A DNA stretch of 64,000 bases from Bacteroidales bacterium (GCA_017960905.1 JAGCYH010000019.1:56027-120026); one strand, 5' to 3'; shown: positions 8,615-18,205, numbered from the stretch's first letter. The notes: generated from the letters alone by a model not told the origin. Made by a program: numbers and translations.

Positions 8615-9487
8615 ATGACAATGAAACTACAACAGATACTCATATCCGCCTTAGGCGGAATGATTGTTTTTGCTTGCGGACCAAGCAAAAACTTATCGCT
8701 CCAACAGCGCGCCGAAGGCGACGCTCTCTTCGCGCAAGGCAACTACGCCGCCGCGCTCGAAAAATACAAACTGCTCAACCTCGAAACCCATACTTTCGAC
8801 AGCACATTGTTTCGCAACGTAGCCGTATCGGCTTATAAAACAGCCGATTACAACATGGCGTGCCAATATGGCACGAAAGTTAAGCACAACAGCGACAATG
8901 AACTGACTTTCATACTTTATGAAAGTCAGGACTCTGTTGGCCAGCCCGACAACGCGGTTTTCCTCATTGAGGAAAACCAACCTATTTTCGAAGAGAAATA
9001 CGGCAAGCAAACTATACTCACACGACTTGCCAACCACTACATCGACCACAAAGACGCCAAGATAGCCGACATATACACACAGGCCGAAACACCCGAACTG
9101 CGTTCGTTGTGCTTCGACCATTATTTCAAACAAATAAAGGATTCGACAGCCGAGAAAGACCTGATGGCCATTTGCCGTAAGGCACTCAAAGACAATCCCG
9201 ACCAGATCAAAGCAATAGACTATATTGCCGTATCTCTCTACAACACAGGCGAATCGAGATACAACGCCGTGATGAGCGAATACAACAAAAACAAAAACGC
9301 GACAACGTACGCTTACCTGCGCCGCGACCTGAAGCGCATCACGCCGTTCTACACCGAGGCCAAGACCCACTTCGAGCATTTGCGCAAGCTTGCTCCCGAC
9401 GAGAAGAACTACATCAAATACCTGATAAACATTTACAACCGTCTCGACCAAGGCGATAAATCAAAAGCATTAAGGAAACTGTTATGA
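8615..9487 (+). CDS. TPR-repeat lipoprotein of the export unit
   Basis: 290 residues with a short signal and lipobox IVFAC (Cys21). An alternative ATG lies two codons in (8621). The body is helical and contains TPR-like units, most clearly QRAEGDALFAQGNYAAALEKY near residues 30-50, and repeats near 180-215 and 255-290. The stop of the kinase gene abuts its start, and its own stop overlaps the next start (ATGA), so translation is probably coupled. Likely a periplasm-facing scaffold for the polysaccharide machine or cell envelope; exact role unknown. Confidence 0.75.
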   Translation: MTMKLQQILISALGGMIVFACGPSKNLSLQQRAEGDALFAQGNYAAALEKYKLLNLETHTFDSTLFRNVAVSAYKTADYNMACQYGTKVKHNSDNELTFILYESQDSVGQPDNAVFLIEENQPIFEEKYGKQTILTRLANHYIDHKDAKIADIYTQAETPELRSLCFDHYFKQIKDSTAEKDLMAICRKALKDNPDQIKAIDYIAVSLYNTGESRYNAVMSEYNKNKNATTYAYLRRDLKRITPFYTEAKTHFEHLRKLAPDEKNYIKYLINIYNRLDQGDKSKALRKLL

Positions 9488-10539
9488 GAATACTGACATT
9501 CATACTGCCAATTGTAGTATATTTCGTTGCCGAATGGCTTCTCGGCCCGCTCTACGCTATGGCTATTGCCATAGCAACAACTCTGATATTCGCAGTTGTT
9601 GATTTCTTCAAAACGGGCCGCATAGCGGCGTCGCACATAAGCGACATAATCATCATTGTGGTCTTCGGCCTGATAGAATACTACTTTGCCAGCCAACAGG
9701 GCATTCTCTACATCGTTACGCCGATTATGATTGCGGCGCTGCTGTTTCTGGCGCTTCACACACGTTTCAACATCTTCGCGTCGATGGGCGGCGGAATGCT
9801 GGGCATGCTGCTTCGCAACCCATACAACCGCTACAATATACGCCGCACAATGCGGCGTATGATTCTGTGGTGCTTCGTAATGGCGTTCGCCTACTACTAC
9901 AGCCTCTCGTACCCCGAGACGAAACTCGCCCTGTGGATAAACGACTATATGCTCTTCACCGTTTTCTTGGGCTACATAGCCACCGAAATCGTTGTGTCGC
10001 GTATCACGCGACACAAATACAAGAACTGCGAGTGGGTGCCCATTGTCGATGAGAAGACGTCGGACCATGAGTGCAAGATAGTAGGCCAAGCTCCGCGACC
10101 ACTGGTTCACAACGGCAGCCACTGGCTGCATCCCGTTGTGCATCTGCATGTTATCGACAACGGCCGATTGCTGCTTCAACTGCGACCCAACACCAAGAAG
10201 ATACAACCCGGCAAATGGGACACCGCTGTGGGCGGACACATAGTTTCTGGCGAAGACATACAGAAATCGCTCAAGCGCGAAGCTTGGGAGGAAATAGGTC
10301 TGCGCGACTTCAAGGCGCAACTCATATGCCACTATGTATGGCGCAGCAAGGTCGAAAACGAGTTTGTTTTCTCATTTGTAACAGAACACGGCGGACCGTT
10401 TATGCCTAAAAATGCCGGCGAAGTGGCCGACCTGAAATTCTGGTCGAAAAAGGAGATCGAAGAGGCTTTCAACGACAACATTTTTACGCCCAACCTCGAA
10501 CACGAGCTTCGCTCGTGGATTTTAAACAAGCTGAAATAA
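9484..10539 (+). CDS. Membrane protein fused to a NUDIX hydrolase domain
   Basis: 351 residues in two parts. Residues 1 to about 185 carry about five or six membrane segments and resemble septation-protein-A (IspZ/YciB) type small membrane proteins (ILPIVVYFVAEWLLGP; DIIIIVVFGLIEYYFASQQ). From about residue 210 there is a complete NUDIX fold with the intact box G-x5-E-x7-REAWEEIGL (GGHIVSGE near 255), so the metal-binding glutamates are present and hydrolysis of a nucleoside diphosphate-linked substrate is plausible. The isopentenyl-diphosphate-isomerase-like spacing (LLLQLRP...KIQPGKWDTAVGGH) is noted, but that function is not claimed. It overlaps the TPR lipoprotein by 4 bp and ends at a strong bidirectional terminator. 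Confidence 0.82.
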   Translation: MRILTFILPIVVYFVAEWLLGPLYAMAIAIATTLIFAVVDFFKTGRIAASHISDIIIIVVFGLIEYYFASQQGILYIVTPIMIAALLFLALHTRFNIFASMGGGMLGMLLRNPYNRYNIRRTMRRMILWCFVMAFAYYYSLSYPETKLALWINDYMLFTVFLGYIATEIVVSRITRHKYKNCEWVPIVDEKTSDHECKIVGQAPRPLVHNGSHWLHPVVHLHVIDNGRLLLQLRPNTKKIQPGKWDTAVGGHIVSGEDIQKSLKREAWEEIGLRDFKAQLICHYVWRSKVENEFVFSFVTEHGGPFMPKNAGEVADLKFWSKKEIEEAFNDNIFTPNLEHELRSWILNKLK

Positions 10540-10553
10540 ACACATAAATACAT

Positions 10554-10592
10554 AAAAAAGAAGCCCGCAGCTAAGCTGCGGGCTCTTTTTAT
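10554..10592. terminator. Bidirectional terminator between the NUDIX fusion and tpiA
   Basis: Perfect hairpin AGCCCGCAGC / GCTGCGGGCT with an A-run on the left and a T-run on the right, placed between two converging genes. Confidence 0.9.
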
Positions 10593-10612
10593 TCTAAATA
10601 ATTAACATTCAA

Positions 10613-11371
10613 TTAATTATATGCTTCGATAATACCGTAGAAATCGGCCGGTTTGAGCGAAGCGCCGCCGATAAGGCCACCGTCGATATCAGGTTTTGCG
10701 AAGAGTTCTTTTGCATTCGATGCCTTGCAGCTGCCACCGTAGAGAATCGAAGTGTTCTCGGCAACTTGTTTGCCGTATTTGTCGGCAATAACCGAACGAA
10801 TGTAAGCGTGTATTTCTTCAGCTTGATCCGAAGTAGCGGTTTTGCCAGTTCCGATAGCCCAGATAGGCTCGTAAGCGATGACGATTTTAGAGAATTCGTC
10901 GGCAGTGAGGTTGAATACAGAGCCTTCGAGTTCGGCTTTCACAACAGCGTTCTGCTTATTGGCTTCGCGCTCTTCGAGGCTTTCGCCGATGCAGAAGATA
11001 ACTTTCAGACCGTTTGCAAGAGCAAGTTTCACTTTCTCTTTCAGAATCTCATAAGTCTCGCCATAGTAGCCGCGACGCTCAGAGTGACCGAGAATGACGT
11101 ATTCGGCGCCGGTGGATTTAACCATGGCAGCCGAAACTTCGCCTGTGTAAGCACCGCTCTCTTTGTCGGCACAGTTTTCGGCCGAAACCTTAATAAGCTT
11201 ACTGTCAACGGTTTTCACAACCTCAGTAAGGTGAATGAATGGTGTGCCAAGAATAACGGTACATTTAGGAGCGTTTTTCGAAAGAATATCGTTAACGCCT
11301 TTTGCAAGTTCAACACCCTCTTGAAGGGTCTTGTTCATCTTCCAGTTTCCTGCAACAATTTTCTGTCTCAT
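10613..11371 (-). CDS. tpiA: Triosephosphate isomerase
   Basis: Interconverts dihydroxyacetone phosphate and glyceraldehyde 3-phosphate in glycolysis. 252 residues, normal length. Motifs: N-terminal [11 protein letters not shown] with the catalytic lysine, VILGHSERR with the electrophilic histidine, and the catalytic glutamate in [16 protein letters not shown], followed by the phosphate-gripping SILYGGS and GGLIGGASL. Its start overlaps the end of the DoxX-like gene by 4 bp, so it is the last gene of the DUF1599-DoxX-tpiA unit. Confidence 0.98.
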   Translation of the reverse strand: MRQKIVAGNWKMNKTLQEGVELAKGVNDILSKNAPKCTVILGTPFIHLTEVVKTVDSKLIKVSAENCADKESGAYTGEVSAAMVKSTGAEYVILGHSERRGYYGETYEILKEKVKLALANGLKVIFCIGESLEEREANKQNAVVKAELEGSVFNLTADEFSKIVIAYEPIWAIGTGKTATSDQAEEIHAYIRSVIADKYGKQVAENTSILYGGSCKASNAKELFAKPDIDGGLIGGASLKPADFYGIIEAYN

Positions 11372-12609
11372 TTTTGTCTGTGATATTTATAAATTGTGAT
11401 TAATAAAATTCCGAGTGCAAAGATAAGTGATATTACGAACAAACGTGCGTACTGACTCTCAATGTTTGTTAAATACGCCGCTGTCGGGTTGGCCAACTCG
11501 CGATCGTAGGGCAGATGGTTGATGTGGTATTTGGCCACAATAACGCCGTTCTGAATGACTATGATGCCCGGATTGGAGCGCGTGATGGTCTTGAGCATCG
11601 TCTCGTCGCCCTGGACGAATTCGAAGCCAGCGCCGGCCTGGCTCTCAAACTGGTGCAGATGCGCTTCGGGCGAAGCCGAAGCGATGAAAAACATATATTC
11701 GTTTTCGGCAGCTATTCTGCTCAGATTAAGCAACTTCTGCGCCTCTTCGTCGCCAACATCGAGGATGTTGGGCGAGATGGCAAGCATCACCGGACGCGAG
11801 CTCGAAAGTATCATGCCCGTCATGGCGTTGCCATGCGTGTCGGTGAGTGTGAAATCTTTGATAGGCGGCACGTAGCCTTCGTTGAGCACTTCGAGTTTCG
11901 AATCGATGAAGACCCATGTCGAGTCGCCGTAGGGATAATTGAACTCGTCGAACTCCTGCTGCACGCCGTCTTTCTCCATGATGAAAGTGGTGCGGTATTC
12001 GGGTTGCTCGGCATCGGCAGGCACCGACATGGCTTCGTGGATATCGGTTCCGACCGCAAACGGTCGGAAATCTATCAATGGTTCGTTGCTAATGCCTGTG
12101 AATGAGATTATTACGGCAGTAATAATACCTATGAGTGCGGCCGACATCTGGCCGCCTTTGGTGAGGCGCGAATGGAAGTTTTTGCGGTTCGCAAAAACAA
12201 TTATCGCCATTGGCAGGAATATCAGATTTTTGTAGAAAGTCTGCCAGTTGGTCAGTTTTACAGCATCACCGAAACAGCCGCAATCGCTCACGGGGTCGGC
12301 AATAGCTATGTAGAGAGTGAGCGGTGTGAACACCACCATGAAGGCCAGAACCACAAGTGAAGATATGGGCACAAACAAATCGAATAGCAAAAGGAAGCCA
12401 GCCGTAAACTCCAACACATTCTGTATGAGCGACAAAGCCATATCGACCGAGAATGGTACATCCAAGCCCCATGCCACGAAGTAATCTTCAATTTTTATGG
12501 CACCGCCCGTCGGGTCGATGCATTTCACGAAGCCAGAAAAGACAAAAAGCAATCCGAGCAATATGCGCAGGATATTGAGCAGCGGTGAGGTGTTGTTGTA
12601 TCGTTTCAT
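11368..12609 (-). CDS. DoxX-like membrane protein with thioredoxin-like C-terminal half (BT_3928 family)
   Basis: 413 residues. The N-terminal third has four membrane helices with a DoxX/MauE-type region, including [22 protein letters not shown] and [20 protein letters not shown], typical of Bacteroidota BT_3928-type proteins. The C-terminal part (about 245-370) has a redoxin-like outline without a CxxC pair, so thiol-disulfide activity is not obvious; a final membrane helix ([18 protein letters not shown]) follows. It lies 3 bp after the DUF1599 gene and overlaps tpiA. This three-gene order is a conserved Bacteroidales neighbourhood to my knowledge. The physiological role is not established. 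Confidence 0.85.
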   Translation of the reverse strand: MKRYNNTSPLLNILRILLGLLFVFSGFVKCIDPTGGAIKIEDYFVAWGLDVPFSVDMALSLIQNVLEFTAGFLLLFDLFVPISSLVVLAFMVVFTPLTLYIAIADPVSDCGCFGDAVKLTNWQTFYKNLIFLPMAIIVFANRKNFHSRLTKGGQMSAALIGIITAVIISFTGISNEPLIDFRPFAVGTDIHEAMSVPADAEQPEYRTTFIMEKDGVQQEFDEFNYPYGDSTWVFIDSKLEVLNEGYVPPIKDFTLTDTHGNAMTGMILSSSRPVMLAISPNILDVGDEEAQKLLNLSRIAAENEYMFFIASASPEAHLHQFESQAGAGFEFVQGDETMLKTITRSNPGIIVIQNGVIVAKYHINHLPYDRELANPTAAYLTNIESQYARLFVISLIFALGILLITIYKYHRQK

Positions 12610-12612
12610 GGT

Positions 12613-13158
12613 CTATTCGGGGAAATCGAGTTTGATGATTGCAAAAAGCGAGTAATTTATCATGTCCATATAATTGGCATCGACACCTTCGGAAACGAGC
12701 GTTTCTCCATCGTGGTCCTCAATCTCTTTGGTGCGGTGTATCTTCATGAGTATCAGGTCGGTAAGCGAACTGATACGCATGGAACGCCACGCTTCGTCGT
12801 AGTCGTGGTTTTTGTTGTCCATGAGGCTTTTAGCGGCAGATATTTTGGCTCTGTAAAGAGCCAAAGCCTCGTCGTGGTTCATCTCGGGCGTGTCGGCAAA
12901 GCCTTTCTCAAGTTGTATGAGCGCCATTGCGGCATAGTTTACTATGCCGATGAATTCGGGTCGTATGCCCTCGCCCACTTTGCTCACGTGTTTCTGCTCA
13001 AGGGAACGGATTCGCTTGGCTTTAATCATTATCTGGTCGGTAACCGAGGTGGGGCGCATGATGCGCCATGCCGTGCCGTAGTCCGACATCTTTTTTACGA
13101 AAACCTCTTCGCACGCCTTCATGGCGTGCTCAAACTGCGAATCTGTCTTTGTCTGCAT
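12613..13158 (-). CDS. DUF1599 protein (nucleotide-modification-associated domain 1)
   Basis: 181 residues in two similar halves, each with the signature K-M-x-D-Y-G-T-A-W-R-I-M-R (about 22-34) and D-N-K-N-H-D-Y-D-E-A-W-R-S-M-R (about 115-130), followed by S-L-T-D-L-I-L-M-K. This is the DUF1599/Nmad1 pattern, an all-helical family named from association with nucleotide-modifying genes, though Bacteroidota members sit with tpiA. Biochemical function unknown. First gene of the unit leading to tpiA; a TATTTTTG -7-like box on the minus strand lies at 13182-13189. Confidence 0.85.
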   Translation of the reverse strand: MQTKTDSQFEHAMKACEEVFVKKMSDYGTAWRIMRPTSVTDQIMIKAKRIRSLEQKHVSKVGEGIRPEFIGIVNYAAMALIQLEKGFADTPEMNHDEALALYRAKISAAKSLMDNKNHDYDEAWRSMRISSLTDLILMKIHRTKEIEDHDGETLVSEGVDANYMDMINYSLFAIIKLDFPE

Positions 13159-13296
13159 TGCCGTTTGTTTTTTCTTTTGCGCAAAAATACAAAAAAGGCT
13201 GGGAAATGTGTCATTTTTGGATAAAAAAGCGGACTATTTTTTCTGTTGTCTTGGTGTTTTATTAACTTCGCATTGGATAAAAAACACTAATATAAA

Positions 13297-13971
13297 ATGG
13301 GGAAAATGAAAAAAATAATAGTGTTATTAGCATTTATTTTGCCGGCATGTGATATTGACAATGATGAAATTAATCATTACATAGATTATTTTTATACTCC
13401 AAAAAGTATTTCAGTTGATGTATATCCAACCGACAAAAACACCACCAATATTGATATTTATTTACGGTATAATGGTGAGTCAGGACGTGATATAACAGTA
13501 AAAAACAATAATAATAGTGACAATGAGCCATATTACAAATACTACGGTGATGACTATTATTACAAAAGAAAACTGAAAAAAGGAGAACTTGTAAGCAGAT
13601 TACAAGTTCACGCTTGCGCGTTCCCAATAAGGGCCATAACAATCACGGCTGATACGGATATTGATGAACTGCACAAAACCGAAGTATGTCTCAATGATTT
13701 AGCTAATTTATACCACTTTACTTCGTATTATAAAATCATTAAAAATGATTTTGAGTATCCTGAAACAACTGTCGATAAATTATGCGATTGTACGCCCGAG
13801 GATTTATGTTTAGTTGATTATTTTATTGGAATGAAAATTCCTACCCCCAACGTCACTGCCGACACGGTAACATACACGATATCAATTGATTTCGACAAGG
13901 ACCCTGTTACGGGCGAAGAGATAAGCGTGGAACCGGTGAAGGTGAAAGTGGCATACAATACAGCAGAATAA
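13297..13971 (+). CDS. Orphan AT-rich lipoprotein, function unknown
   Basis: 224 residues with a lipoprotein signal (KKIIVLLAFILPAC, Cys18; a second Met at codon 4 could be the start). The mature part is acidic and rich in Asp, Asn and Tyr, with an internal Tyr/Asp patch (YYKYYGDDYYY). Base composition is clearly more AT-rich than the flanking genes, while the last about 50 codons return to the local composition. No family recognised. It stands alone between converging units and is followed by a hairpin. Likely a variable surface lipoprotein. Confidence 0.7.
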   Translation: MGKMKKIIVLLAFILPACDIDNDEINHYIDYFYTPKSISVDVYPTDKNTTNIDIYLRYNGESGRDITVKNNNNSDNEPYYKYYGDDYYYKRKLKKGELVSRLQVHACAFPIRAITITADTDIDELHKTEVCLNDLANLYHFTSYYKIIKNDFEYPETTVDKLCDCTPEDLCLVDYFIGMKIPTPNVTADTVTYTISIDFDKDPVTGEEISVEPVKVKVAYNTAE

Positions 13972-13989
13972 AAGCATACAATACAAGAA

Positions 13990-14019
13990 AGAAATGGCGA
14001 GCCGAGGCTCGCCATTTCT
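13990..14019. terminator. Hairpin between the orphan lipoprotein and folD
   Basis: AGAAATGGCGAGCC / GGCTCGCCATTTCT palindrome with a very short loop, centred between two converging genes; T-runs are weak, so probably a bidirectional terminator of moderate strength. Confidence 0.65.
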
Positions 14020-14061
14020 GTTATTAACAATTAAATATCAATAATTTGAACACGAAAAAAG

Positions 14062-14940
14062 TCAATCTTTGTAAATGGCTTTTTTACCGGCCAAGAGCGT
14101 GTTTTTCATAAGAGAGACAATCGTCATAGGTCCTACGCCGCCCGGGACTGGCGTGATGTAGCTACAAAGCGGTGCCACGTTGGCGAAATCGACATCGCCT
14201 TTCAGTCGCCAGCCGCGCTCGGCAGTCGGGTCGGTAACGCGCGTAGTGCCCACATCGATAATCACAGCACCAGGCTTAACCATATCGGCGGTTACGAAGC
14301 CCGGTTTGCCTATGGCGGCAACAATTATATCTGCCTGACGGCAGATATCCTTCATATTGGGCGTACGGCTGTGGCACACGGTAACGGTGCAGTCGATGCC
14401 TTTCTGCGAGAGCAGAATGCTCATCGGACGGCCAACAATGTTGCTGCGGCCAATGACTACGGCGTGCTTGCCCGCCGTAGGAATGTTGTAGCGGCGAATG
14501 AGGTCGACAATGCCTTGCGGCGTGGCCGATATAAAGGCCGGTGCGCCTATGGTCATGCGGCCCACGTTCTGCGGGTGGAAACCATCGACGTCTTTGCGCG
14601 GGTCGATAGCCTCGGTAACCTTCTCTTCAGAGATATGTTTGGGCAGCGGAAGCTGCACAATAAATCCGTCGACATCGGGGTCGTTGTTGAGTTCGGCCAC
14701 TACGTTGAGCAGCTCGGCTTCGGTAATGTCGGTTTCGAAGCGTCGGAGCGACGATTTGAAACCACACTCCTCACAAGCTTTGATTTTGTTGGCCACGTAA
14801 GTCTCGCTACCGCCATCGTGACCCACGAGAACCGCCACAAGGTGCGGACGTTTCTGTCCGGCGGCAATCATCTGAGCCACCTCGGCCGCAATCTCCTGAC
14901 GTATCTCTTTCGATATTTTCTTTCCGTCTATGAGTTCCAT
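14062..14940 (-). CDS. folD: Bifunctional methylenetetrahydrofolate dehydrogenase / cyclohydrolase
   Basis: Interconverts 5,10-methylene-THF and 10-formyl-THF through methenyl-THF, feeding purine and formyl-Met synthesis. 292 residues. Family signatures: Y-V-A-N-K (catalytic lysine, in [16 protein letters not shown]), the block [13 protein letters not shown] near 95-108, the NADP-binding [14 protein letters not shown] near 165-178 and the C-terminal PGGVGPMTI. It is a single-gene unit; ffh lies upstream on the same strand. Confidence 0.97.
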   Translation of the reverse strand: MELIDGKKISKEIRQEIAAEVAQMIAAGQKRPHLVAVLVGHDGGSETYVANKIKACEECGFKSSLRRFETDITEAELLNVVAELNNDPDVDGFIVQLPLPKHISEEKVTEAIDPRKDVDGFHPQNVGRMTIGAPAFISATPQGIVDLIRRYNIPTAGKHAVVIGRSNIVGRPMSILLSQKGIDCTVTVCHSRTPNMKDICRQADIIVAAIGKPGFVTADMVKPGAVIIDVGTTRVTDPTAERGWRLKGDVDFANVAPLCSYITPVPGGVGPMTIVSLMKNTLLAGKKAIYKD

Positions 14941-15037
14941 AAAAACACGGGTTTTATTATACGAATTATTATATCTTTTGTTTCAACCATATCTCTTCGC
15001 AAAGCGAAGATTTTTGAGTTAAAACATTAATTTTCAA

Positions 15038-16375
15038 TTATTTACGACCCATAAGACCACCCATCAAGCCGGCCATTTTCTTTGCGCCGCCCGAATTGAT
15101 CATTTTCATCATTTTGCGGGTGTCGTCGAACTGTTTTATCAGTCGGTTGACCTCCTGAATCGACGTACCGCTACCCATGGCGATGCGTTTGCGTCGGCTG
15201 CCGTCGAGAATCTGCGGAGTCTTGCGTTCTTTCGGAGTCATTGATTGTATAATGGCCTCAATGCTCTTGAAAGCGTTGTCGTCGATGTCGAGGTTTTTGA
15301 TGGCTTTGCCAACGCCCGGAATCATCGAGGCGAGGTCTTTGAGGTTACCCATTTTCTTAATCTGCTGTATCTGCGAGAGGAAGTCGTCGAAGTCGAATTT
15401 GTTCTGCGCGATTTTCTTCTGCAGTTTGCGAGCTTCGGCCTCGTCGATTTGCTCCTGCGCGCGCTCAACGAGACCGCGCACGTCGCCCATGCCGAGGATA
15501 CGGTCGGCCATACGGCTCGGATGGAACACGTCGAAGGCTTCGACTTTCTCGCCTGTGCCGATGAACTTGATAGGCTTGTTGACCACGTTGCGTATCGATA
15601 GCGCGGCACCGCCGCGCGTATCGCCGTCGAGTTTGGTGAGGATGACACCGTCGAAGTCGAGCCGCTCGTTGAACTCGCGGGCTGTATTCACGGCATCCTG
15701 ACCGGTCATCGAATCGACCACGAAGAGTATTTCGTTGGGGTTGATGGCTTTCTTTATCGACTCTATCTCGTTCATCATCTCCTCGTCGACGGCCAGACGG
15801 CCGGCGGTATCGACAATGACTACGTCGTTGGCGTTCGTTTTAGCCTGTCGGATAGCATTTTGCGCTATCGACACGGGGTCTTTGCTACCCTCTTCGGAAT
15901 AAACAGGCACTCCGATTTGTTCGCCGAGCACTTTGAGCTGTTCGATAGCGGCCGGGCGGTAAACGTCGCCCGCAACGAGCAATGGGTTCTTGCCGCGCTT
16001 CGACTTGAGCATGTTGGCAAGTTTGCCCGAGAAGGTTGTCTTACCCGAACCTTGCAGACCCGACATGAGAATGATGGCCGGATTGCCTTTCAGATTTATG
16101 TCGACGGCTTCGGAGCCCATCACTTTGGTGAGCTCGTCGTAGACGATTTTCACCATCATCTGGCCAGGTTTCACCGAGTTGAGCACGTCGTGGCCTATGG
16201 CGGCCTGCTTCACATCATCGACAAATTGTTTAGCAACTTTGTAGTTTACGTCGGCATCGAGCAATGCCTTGCGGACATCTTTAAGTGTCTCTGCTACATT
16301 GAGTTCCGTTATTTTTCCTTCGCCCTTCAGCAGTTTGAACGAGCGTTCAAGCCTCTCGCTTAAGTTATCGAACAT
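15038..16375 (-). CDS. ffh: Signal recognition particle protein Ffh
   Basis: GTPase that binds signal sequences and SRP RNA and delivers ribosomes to FtsY. 445 residues, normal. N domain (1-90), G domain with G1 GLQGSGKTTFSGKLA (about 107-121), DTAGRL and TKLDGDTRGG, then the M domain with SMTPKERKTPQILDGSRRKR and a Met/Gly-rich end (MAGLMGGLMGRK). The start codon is 44 bp downstream of a good minus-strand promoter (TTG-N20-TAATTTTG). Confidence 0.98.
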   Translation of the reverse strand: MFDNLSERLERSFKLLKGEGKITELNVAETLKDVRKALLDADVNYKVAKQFVDDVKQAAIGHDVLNSVKPGQMMVKIVYDELTKVMGSEAVDINLKGNPAIILMSGLQGSGKTTFSGKLANMLKSKRGKNPLLVAGDVYRPAAIEQLKVLGEQIGVPVYSEEGSKDPVSIAQNAIRQAKTNANDVVIVDTAGRLAVDEEMMNEIESIKKAINPNEILFVVDSMTGQDAVNTAREFNERLDFDGVILTKLDGDTRGGAALSIRNVVNKPIKFIGTGEKVEAFDVFHPSRMADRILGMGDVRGLVERAQEQIDEAEARKLQKKIAQNKFDFDDFLSQIQQIKKMGNLKDLASMIPGVGKAIKNLDIDDNAFKSIEAIIQSMTPKERKTPQILDGSRRKRIAMGSGTSIQEVNRLIKQFDDTRKMMKMINSGGAKKMAGLMGGLMGRK

Positions 16376-16418
16376 AATATAATATATTGACTTTGTTTAT
16401 TTTTCAGATTTCGAGGTG

Positions 16419-16449
16419 CAAAATTAACTCTGCAACGCCGAATAACCAA
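16419..16449 (-). promoter_or_regulatory. ffh promoter
   Basis: On the minus strand TTG (16449-16447) and TAATTTTG (16426-16419) are 20 bp apart, matching the Bacteroidota consensus. Confidence 0.7.
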
Positions 16450-16505
16450 ATTAACAGCGCAAAATATGTTTTTGCCGATTTTTCGGCAAAAACATATTTT
16501 AATAA

Positions 16506-17495
16506 TCAACAATAGTCGTCTATCGAATCTCCACCTGTCCACTCACGCCCCATTGCTAATGTGAATTTTTTACGACCTCCATCTTCACTAAATGCAGAGC
16601 CCTTATTTTCATGTATGAAATAATTATCTTGTTTTGTTATTTTACACAACGCCCATGGTTTTACATTTGAACCATGAGTCAATACATAAATTGCATCATC
16701 GTTGGAATTATAACCAAAATCTATTATTTCACAACTCCCATATTGGTTATGAGTAATGATTTTGCTATTTTCCAAGCTATTAAAATAAGTTTGAAGTGTA
16801 ACACTTTCATTATCAGCTGGACACAATGGGAACTCTGTAGGTATCTTCCAATTGAGTTGTTTTGCATTAGGCGTAAGTGAATCTTTTAAATCTATAGTTG
16901 ATTCTTGATTGATTATTGGATTAATGGCATTGTGTTTATGAAAAACCCACTCTCCCAAGCCTCTACCAGACGATTTAGTATTATTAGATTCAAGCAAACG
17001 TTTCATATTTTCTTTACAATTTGCTGCCTCTTCTTTTGTTATTGTACGCATCCAATCATATTTAGGCGGCATGGCTTTTTCCCGTAACAAAGATGGATTA
17101 TCCAAAAATGCTTCTATACTTCCACAATGATAGATTATTCTATTTCTTGTTATTTCGTTTTTCAACACATTTTCGATTCTAGTTAACCACCTAAGGTTTT
17201 CTGGTCGGTTGTTACTTCTAATTGTATCAATGTGATCTACGACCATTTTTTCATACCGAGGAAGTCCATTAAAAGCAGTACAAACTATTCTATGAACTCT
17301 AACATCACCAGCTAAAAGCATATAACCTTCTTTGTTCTGTTTCCCAAAAGTCCAAATACTATCGTATTTAGTTGGTTCGCAGCCTTTTTTAGGGATACGC
17401 ATGATTGCGCCATTATCACGAACCATATAGATGCGTCCTTCATATTCGCATTGTTTTTCACAATCGAATTCATCCAATAAAACCGATATTTTCAT
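16506..17495 (-). CDS. HNH endonuclease-like protein, AT-rich cassette
   Basis: 329 residues. The HNH core is at about residues 66-112: VHRIVCTAFNG, then VVDHIDTIRSNNRPENLRWLT and N-V-L-K-N, the arrangement of phage/homing-type HNH_3 nucleases. The N-terminal 60 residues (YEGRIYMVRDNGAIMRI ... GYMLLAGD) look like the NUMOD4-type preface. About 190 residues after the HNH core match nothing I know and end in WTGGDSIDDYC. Base composition is AT-rich compared with ffh. It starts 4 bp after the XRE gene, so the two form an operon. Possibilities: a solitary mobile-type nuclease or a small defence/restriction unit controlled by its regulator. Confidence 0.78.
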   Translation of the reverse strand: MKISVLLDEFDCEKQCEYEGRIYMVRDNGAIMRIPKKGCEPTKYDSIWTFGKQNKEGYMLLAGDVRVHRIVCTAFNGLPRYEKMVVDHIDTIRSNNRPENLRWLTRIENVLKNEITRNRIIYHCGSIEAFLDNPSLLREKAMPPKYDWMRTITKEEAANCKENMKRLLESNNTKSSGRGLGEWVFHKHNAINPIINQESTIDLKDSLTPNAKQLNWKIPTEFPLCPADNESVTLQTYFNSLENSKIITHNQYGSCEIIDFGYNSNDDAIYVLTHGSNVKPWALCKITKQDNYFIHENKGSAFSEDGGRKKFTLAMGREWTGGDSIDDYC

Positions 17496-17499
17496 AGTA

Positions 17500-18000
17500 T
17501 TATTCTTTCGTTTGATTAGGAACTAAATCAAGATGAGCATTAAGTATAACAGCTATTCGTGACAAAATATCTATTCCTGTCGAGTACTTCCCTTGCTCAA
17601 TTCGAGAAAGATTTGCGGCATCAATTCCTGCAAACATAGCCAAATCTCGCGCTTCCATTTTCATTTTTTCGCGCAATTCTCGAATACGTTTGCCTATTCG
17701 GACTCGTTCTTCATGACGACTTCCTGAATCTATACCCATTGAATGAACAGCATTTTGTAAAAACTCATTTCTTATGCGTTCAATCATTTGTTCTTTATCC
17801 TCAGAATAATTACGATCAAAAATAAACTCAATCAAATGGAGTTCATAGTTTTTAAACTCATCGCTTTTGTATTTTGCTAAGGTCGAGTTAACCTTAAATA
17901 TTTCACCATCTTGAGTTTTCACTTCAATAGTGAAATTGTCAACGATATGGGCCTTCGACATTGTCGTGGTTTCCATAAATTTTTTTAAATTTCTATCCAT
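17500..18000 (-). CDS. XRE-family helix-turn-helix regulator paired with the HNH gene
   Basis: 166 residues. The C-terminal 60 residues are a classic HTH_3 fold (IGKRIRELREKMKMEARDLA, then GIDAANLSRIEQGKYS and DILSRIAVILNAHL). The N-terminal 90 residues form an extra beta-alpha domain (FTIEVKTQDGEIFKVN ...) without a recognised family, perhaps a sensor. First gene of the cassette, with its own promoter at 18053-18083. Probable role: autoregulation and control of the HNH gene. The start at 18000 (MDRNLKK) gives the longest frame; an internal Met at codon 14 is possible. Confidence 0.8.
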   Translation of the reverse strand: MDRNLKKFMETTTMSKAHIVDNFTIEVKTQDGEIFKVNSTLAKYKSDEFKNYELHLIEFIFDRNYSEDKEQMIERIRNEFLQNAVHSMGIDSGSRHEERVRIGKRIRELREKMKMEARDLAMFAGIDAANLSRIEQGKYSTGIDILSRIAVILNAHLDLVPNQTKE

Positions 18001-18052
18001 TTTTTTGTTGCCGTGTTTATGGTGTTGCCGTCACCTTTAAAAATTAACGACG

Positions 18053-18083
18053 CAAAACTACAAACAATATTTTGAATTGGCAA
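18053..18083 (-). promoter_or_regulatory. Promoter of the XRE-HNH cassette
   Basis: Minus-strand TTG (18083-18081) and TAGTTTTG (18060-18053) with a 20-bp spacer; 52 bp before the XRE start codon. Confidence 0.65.
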
Positions 18084-18205
18084 ATTTAACAACCAGTTTT
18101 TTTTATTTATTTTTCTTACCAGAAACAATCGTTGATTATAAGCTATTTTACAATTCAATCATCAATATTTTCATTTCTTAACGTTAAATGTTCGGCGGTA
18201 ATTAT

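Noticed and set aside
14993..15010. TCTTCGC-AAA-GCGAAGA hairpin between ffh and folD as a terminator of ffh
   Set aside because: The T-run is on the wrong side for minus-strand transcription; it may be a plain stem or leader element of folD.
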